From Limnohabitans sp. WS1 (lineage in GTDB: Bacteria; Pseudomonadota; Gammaproteobacteria; Burkholderiales; Burkholderiaceae_C), in assembly GCF_003063265.1 (NCBI RefSeq), contig NZ_NERU01000021.1, positions 1 to 64,000 on the forward strand: a DNA stretch of 64,000 bases, given 5' to 3'. How positions within the stretch are numbered: the first letter of the stretch is position 1; every line of letters starts with the position of its first letter. A program made the position numbers and the translations under genes. Shown piece after piece: positions 59,787 through 64,000 of the stretch. Below the pieces are notes generated by a model. It had not been told where the DNA came from, ran no database searches, and saw only the letters and a list, made by a program, of their open reading frames with translations.

Positions 59787-62700
59787 ATGTCTGAACTCCA
59801 AATCGACTTTCCCGAAGGCCTGCCCGTCTCGGCCCGCCGTGACGAAATCATGGCCGCCATGGACCAGCACCAGGTCATCATCGTCTGTGGTGAAACCGGC
59901 TCGGGCAAGACCACGCAGCTGCCCAAGATTGCGCTGATGCTGGGGCGCGGCAAGCTCAACGCCAAGCCGGGCGAGCGGGCGCGGATGATCGGCCACACCC
60001 AGCCCCGGCGGATTGCGGCCAGCTCGGTGGCCAAGCGCATTGCCGAGGAGTTGAAGACGCCGCTGGGCGAGGTGGTGGGCTTCAAGGTGCGGTTTCAGGA
60101 TCGACTCTCCAAAAACGCCTCGGTCAAGCTCATGACCGACGGCATCTTGTTGGCCGAAACGCAGACCGACCCGCTGCTGCAGGCCTACGACACCATCATC
60201 ATCGACGAGGCGCACGAACGCAGCCTGAACATCGACTTCTTGCTGGGCTACCTGCGCCAGATCCTGCCGCGCAGGCCGGACCTCAAAATCGTGGTCACCT
60301 CGGCCACCATCGACGCCGACCGTTTTGCCAAACACTTTGCGTCTCGCCATGGCCCGGCCCCGGTCATCATGGTGTCGGGGCGCACCTTCCCGGTGGAGCA
60401 GCGCTACCGCCCGTTTGAAGAGTCGCGTGACTACGGCCTGAACGAGGCCATGGCCGATGCGGTGGACGAACTCTGGCAGGGCGGGGCAGGGGGCGACATC
60501 CTGATCTTTTTGCCGGGCGAGCGCGAAATCCGCGAAGCCGCCGACCACCTGCGCAAACACTTGGCGCACCAGCCGCTCACACGCAATGCCGAAGTGCTGC
60601 CGCTGTTTGCCCGCCTGTCACAGGCCGAGCAAGACCAGATTTTTGAAGCATCGAACGGCCGCCGCATCGTGCTGGCCACCAACGTGGCCGAAACCTCGCT
60701 CACGGTGCCCGGCATCCGCTATGTGATCGACGCGGGCACGGCGCGGGTCAAGCGCTACAGTCTGCGCAGCAAGGTCGAGCAGCTGATGGTCGAGCCCATC
60801 AGCCAGGCTGCAGCCAACCAGCGAGCCGGCCGCTGCGGTCGCGTGGCCAACGGCATTTGCATCCGCCTGTACGACGACAAAGACTTTGCAGGCCGCCCGC
60901 GCTTCACCGACCCGGAAATTTTGCGTTCGTCCTTGGCGGGTGTGATCTTGCGCATGAAGTCGCTGCACCTGGGTGTGGTGGAAGACTTTCCGTTCATCGA
61001 AGCACCATCCAAACGGGCGATCACCGACGGCTACCAATTGCTGGCCGAGCTGGGCGCGGTGGACGACGACAACGAACTCACCCCCATTGGCCAGGAGTTG
61101 GCCCGCCTGCCGCTCGATCCGCGTGTGGGCCGCATGATTTTGGAGGCGCGTGGCCGCAACGCCTTGGAGGAAGTGCTGGTGATCGCCAGCGCCATGAGCG
61201 TCCAAGACGTGCGCGACCGCCCCATGGACTTGCAGGCCCAGGCCGACCAACAACACGCCAAGTTTGATGACGACAAAAGCGAGTTCACCGGTTACCTCAA
61301 GCTGTGGAAATGGATTCACGACGCCCGGGGCGGCCCCACTAAAGCAATCGGGGTCAGATCCCAATTAAATCCAGCTGGCCAGCCGGGGCAAAACAATCGG
61401 GATCTGACCCCAATTAAAGGCAGGCCCGCGCAAGAAGCGCCGCAGCACAAGCTGAGCAACCGCCAATACGAGCAGCTGCTGCGCCAGAACTTCATCAACA
61501 TTCGCCGTGTGCGCGAGTGGCGCGACACGCACACCCAGCTGCTCACGGTGGTGGCTGAGCACAAGTGGCGCATCAACACGCAGCCCGCGACTTATGAGCA
61601 ATTGCACCTGTCCATGCTGGCAGGCCTGCTGGGCAACGTGGGCTACAAACTCGAAGACGAAGAGGCCTATCTGGGCGCACGCGGCATCAAGTTTCACAAA
61701 CACCCCGGCGCGCACCTGAGCAAAAAACCGGGCCGCTGGATCGTGGTGGCCGAGCTGGTCGAGACCACGCGCCTGTTTGGCCGGGGCATTGCCGCGATTG
61801 AGCCGCAGTGGCTTGAGCAGGTCGGCGCGCATTTGCTCAAGAAGCAATTGCTCGACCCGCATTGGGAAAAGAAATCGGCCGAAGTGGTGGCGCTGGAGCG
61901 GGCCACGCTGTATGGCTTGGTGGTCTACAGCGGCCGCCGCACGCCCTACAGCCGGGTGGACCTGCATGGGGCACGCGAGATTTTCATCCGCGAAGCCTTG
62001 GTGGGCGACCAGTGGGAAACCAAGCTGCCGTTTTTGGCCGCCAACCACAAGATGATCGCCAAGGTTGAAGAGCTGGAACACAAGTCGCGCCGCCAAGACG
62101 TGCTGGTGGACGACGAACTGATCTACGCTTTTTATGACCAGCAACTGCCCGCCGATGTGTGCAGCGGCCGCCTGCTCGAAGACTGGTATCGGCATGAGAG
62201 CGCCAAGCAGCCGCGCTTGTTGTTGCTGAGCCGTGAAGAGCTGATGCGCCACGAAGCCGCCGGCATCACCACCCAGGCCTTCCCTAAACAGATTCGTTTG
62301 GGCGGCACCGATTGCACGGCGGTGTATCTGCACCAACCGGGCGACGCCCGCGATGGCGTCACGGTGACGGTGCCGCTGTTTGTGCTCAACCAAGTGAGTG
62401 AAGACCGCTGCGAATGGTTGGTGCCCGGCTTGCTCAAAGACAAAATTCAAGCCCTGCTCAAAAGCCTGCCGCAGCGCCCGCGCAGCCGCTTTGTGCCGCT
62501 TCCCGAATCGGCCACGCGCTTGGCCGCCGAGCTGTCGGTGCCTGAGCTGTTTGGTAGTGGCTCGCTCACCGACGTGCTGCTCAAAAAAGCCCGCGACGAA
62601 ACCAGCTTGGACATCAAGCGCACCGACTTCAAACACGAGATGCTCAGCCCGCACCTGTTCATGAACCTGCTGGTGGTGGACGAACACGGCCGCCAACTGG

Positions 62701-63782
62701 GCATGGGCCGCAACCTGGGTGCGCTCAAAGGCGAGCTGGGGGCCAAAGCGCGAGGTGCGTTTCAGGCGCTGGCGCAGCTCAAAGTCGCTGCAGCGCCTGC
62801 CGCAATGTCTGAAGCGACCCAAAGTGGGGGTGCAAAACAATCGGGGTCAGACCCCCATTTGCCTCAGCGCGAGGCGGGTGGACGCAACACGTCAGCGCGA
62901 GGGGAAAAGCCAGCCGCGCCCAAGCCATTGGCCCCCCAGCGCTACACCACTTGGACCTTCGGCGAACTGCCCGAACTGATGGAAATCAGCAAAGGTGGTC
63001 AGACCCTGATCGGTTTCCCCGCGCTGGTGGACGTGCAAGACGCCGTGACCATCGAAGTCTTTGACGAACCCGACGTGGCCGCCAGCAAAAACCGCGCTGG
63101 CTTGCGCCGCCTGTTTGCGCTGCAAATCAAAGACGCGCTCAAGTACCTTGAGAAAAACATCCCCGACCTGCAAAAAATGGCCGTGGCCTACATGCCGCTG
63201 GGCACCGCCGATGAGCTGAAAACCCAGATCATTGATGTGGCCCTGGACCGCGCCTTCTTGCTCGACCCGCTGCCCAATGACGAAATCACCTTCAAGCGCC
63301 GCATCGAAGAGGGCAGGGGACGCCTGACGCTGATTGCCAACGAAGTGGCCCGACTGGCGGGCACCATCTTGCTGGAGTTTGGCGCGGCCACCCGCAAGAT
63401 CAAGGACACCAAAAACGCCCCCGACGCGACGGCCGACTGCACAGCGCAACTGCAACGCCTGATGCCCAAAAACTTCATGGCCGCCACCCCGTGGCCCCAG
63501 CTGCAGCACTATGCCCGCTACCTCAAGGCCATCACCCAGCGCTTGGACAAATACCGCGCCGACCCCGCCCGCGACGCCCAGCGCCTGACCGAGCTCAAGC
63601 CCCAAGAGCAACGCTACTGGCGATTGGTGGCCGAACGCAAAGGCGCGCAAGACGCCCGCATGCTGGAGTTCCGCTGGCTACTGGAAGAACTGCGCGTGAG
63701 CTTCTTCGCGCAAGAGCTGCGCACCCCGCAGCCGGTCAGCATCAAGCGGCTGGAGAAGGCTTGGGGGCAGTTGAGTCATTGA
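59787..63782 (+). CDS. hrpA: ATP-dependent RNA helicase HrpA
   Basis: 1331 residues, normal for HrpA. DEAH helicase motifs: GETGSGKT at 35-42, DEAH at 140-143, 'VVTSATIDADRF', 'TNVAETSLTVPGIRYVIDAG' and 'QRAGRCGR', followed by the HA2/OB region and the large DUF3418 C-terminal part that marks HrpA. It probably acts in mRNA processing or ribosome rescue. Two places hold non-family linkers made from REP-like DNA: about residues 519-547 (61341-61425) and 1018-1026 (62838-62860). Both keep the frame, so the protein should be whole. Confidence 0.95.
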   Translation: MSELQIDFPEGLPVSARRDEIMAAMDQHQVIIVCGETGSGKTTQLPKIALMLGRGKLNAKPGERARMIGHTQPRRIAASSVAKRIAEELKTPLGEVVGFKVRFQDRLSKNASVKLMTDGILLAETQTDPLLQAYDTIIIDEAHERSLNIDFLLGYLRQILPRRPDLKIVVTSATIDADRFAKHFASRHGPAPVIMVSGRTFPVEQRYRPFEESRDYGLNEAMADAVDELWQGGAGGDILIFLPGEREIREAADHLRKHLAHQPLTRNAEVLPLFARLSQAEQDQIFEASNGRRIVLATNVAETSLTVPGIRYVIDAGTARVKRYSLRSKVEQLMVEPISQAAANQRAGRCGRVANGICIRLYDDKDFAGRPRFTDPEILRSSLAGVILRMKSLHLGVVEDFPFIEAPSKRAITDGYQLLAELGAVDDDNELTPIGQELARLPLDPRVGRMILEARGRNALEEVLVIASAMSVQDVRDRPMDLQAQADQQHAKFDDDKSEFTGYLKLWKWIHDARGGPTKAIGVRSQLNPAGQPGQNNRDLTPIKGRPAQEAPQHKLSNRQYEQLLRQNFINIRRVREWRDTHTQLLTVVAEHKWRINTQPATYEQLHLSMLAGLLGNVGYKLEDEEAYLGARGIKFHKHPGAHLSKKPGRWIVVAELVETTRLFGRGIAAIEPQWLEQVGAHLLKKQLLDPHWEKKSAEVVALERATLYGLVVYSGRRTPYSRVDLHGAREIFIREALVGDQWETKLPFLAANHKMIAKVEELEHKSRRQDVLVDDELIYAFYDQQLPADVCSGRLLEDWYRHESAKQPRLLLLSREELMRHEAAGITTQAFPKQIRLGGTDCTAVYLHQPGDARDGVTVTVPLFVLNQVSEDRCEWLVPGLLKDKIQALLKSLPQRPRSRFVPLPESATRLAAELSVPELFGSGSLTDVLLKKARDETSLDIKRTDFKHEMLSPHLFMNLLVVDEHGRQLGMGRNLGALKGELGAKARGAFQALAQLKVAAAPAAMSEATQSGGAKQSGSDPHLPQREAGGRNTSARGEKPAAPKPLAPQRYTTWTFGELPELMEISKGGQTLIGFPALVDVQDAVTIEVFDEPDVAASKNRAGLRRLFALQIKDALKYLEKNIPDLQKMAVAYMPLGTADELKTQIIDVALDRAFLLDPLPNDEITFKRRIEEGRGRLTLIANEVARLAGTILLEFGAATRKIKDTKNAPDATADCTAQLQRLMPKNFMAATPWPQLQHYARYLKAITQRLDKYRADPARDAQRLTELKPQEQRYWRLVAERKGAQDARMLEFRWLLEELRVSFFAQELRTPQPVSIKRLEKAWGQLSH
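61345..61418. repeat. REP-like pair inside hrpA coding region
   Basis: CAATCGGGGTCAGATCCC (from 61345) and CAATCGGGATCTGACCCC (from 61394) both go on to AATTAAA. The two inner cores, GGGGTCAGATCCC and GGGATCTGACCCC, are exact reverse complements of each other, while the flanks are in the same direction. They are translated as part of HrpA. Confidence 0.8.
62838..62860. repeat. Single REP-like element inside hrpA coding region
   Basis: CAATCGGGGTCAGACCCCCA contains a near-perfect palindrome GGGGTC-A-GACCCC and shares its left flank with the pair at 61345. It lies in a Gly/Ala/Pro-rich linker of HrpA. Confidence 0.75.
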
Positions 63783-63816
63783 GGGGGCTTATGAGTTTCC
63801 TCATGCATTGCTCTAA

Positions 63817-63833
63817 ATAAACAAATTGTTTAT
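63817..63833. promoter_or_regulatory. Inverted repeat, probable operator/promoter of a HigB-type toxin operon
   Basis: ATAAACAA-A-TTGTTTAT, 8-bp arms around one base, ends nine bases before the start codon at 63843. It resembles the short palindromes bound by HigA-type antitoxins. Confidence 0.55.
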
Positions 63834-63842
63834 GATCGGCAC

Positions 63843-64000
63843 ATGATCGAAAGCTTTGCCAGCGACGAAACCGAGCGCCTGTTTGCGACTGGCAAATCGC
63901 GCCGTCTGCCACCGGAGATCCTCAAGCGGGCGGTGATGCGCCTTGCTCAGCTTCACGCAGCAGTTGAAGTGGATGACTTGCGCATGCCGCCTTCCAACCG
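63843..64000 (+). CDS. higB: HigB-type RelE toxin, cut by window edge
   Basis: The frame from ATG 63843 reads MIESFASDETERLFATG, then KSRRLPPEILKRAVMRLAQL and ends at the edge in DLRMPPSNR. This is the N-terminal half of a HigB/host-inhibition RelE-fold mRNA interferase, usually about 92 residues. A HigA antitoxin is expected just outside the window. Confidence 0.88.
   Translation, partial: MIESFASDETERLFATGKSRRLPPEILKRAVMRLAQLHAAVEVDDLRMPPSN

Noticed and set aside
1-64000. tRNA, rRNA, riboswitch, insertion sequence or phage genes
   Set aside because: Looked for on both strands by eye; no cloverleaf, conserved riboswitch core, transposase or integrase was recognised.

Overview
The window looks like a chromosomal segment of a betaproteobacterium of the order Burkholderiales, most likely Comamonadaceae (Limnohabitans/Rhodoferax-like). 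This rests on high GC coding sequence, two Bug-type tricarboxylate-transport binding proteins, the style of the HrpA, ArgA, TsaD and YbiB homologues, and dense overlapping operons. I see no rRNA, tRNA, CRISPR array, insertion sequence or phage gene.

Layout. (1) From the left edge to 23459 is one uninterrupted reading frame of more than 7,800 codons, open at its 5' end. It encodes a giant secreted RTX/adhesin-like protein made of Ig-like triplets, cadherin/VCBS-like domains, one seven-fold propeller of 'DGG' type, five blocks of exactly seven FG-GAP repeats, RTX-like modules, SbsA-type Ig domains and an EF-hand-rich C-terminal region. (2) 23.5-24.0 kb holds six copies of a 90-bp palindromic repeat. 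(3) 24.1-31.3 kb is housekeeping: an HI0933-type flavoprotein, a YidB-like protein, a cobA-ybiB pair, a molybdate-type binding protein, tsaD and a LivK-type binding protein. More copies of the same palindrome lie between them. (4) 31.5-43.6 kb holds an orphan protein and then a MarR-controlled catabolic island: aldehyde dehydrogenase, ThDP enzyme, Bug protein and two flavin monooxygenases on the plus strand, with a Bug protein, a PdxA homologue and an M81 peptidase on the minus strand. (5) 43.8-49.7 kb has a ParE-type toxin-antitoxin pair, a C45 acyltransferase/peptidase, a three-gene overlapping operon (transglutaminase-like, unknown, alpha/beta hydrolase), a metallo-beta-lactamase fold protein and a hydratase. 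(6) 49.8-56.7 kb is a worn, recombined stretch: a toxin gene with an internal deletion beside an intact antitoxin, an SOS-controlled umuD-cho pair, folB, HNH and SOUL genes, a frameshifted DUF697 gene, a DUF4143 ATPase behind a 22-bp periodic motif, a second truncated copy of the antitoxin, and the 3' half of umuC. (7) 56.8-64.0 kb has argA, a VapBC pair, a TacAT (DUF1778-GNAT) pair, hrpA with REP-like sequences inside its coding region, and the start of a HigB toxin cut by the window edge.

The most unusual content is the strict seven-fold propeller architecture of the giant protein, the palindrome family whose two arms change together, the remains of a duplicated antitoxin/polymerase V locus, and the 22-bp phased motif in front of the DUF4143 ATPase. 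All functions are inferred from reading sequence; no database search was run.
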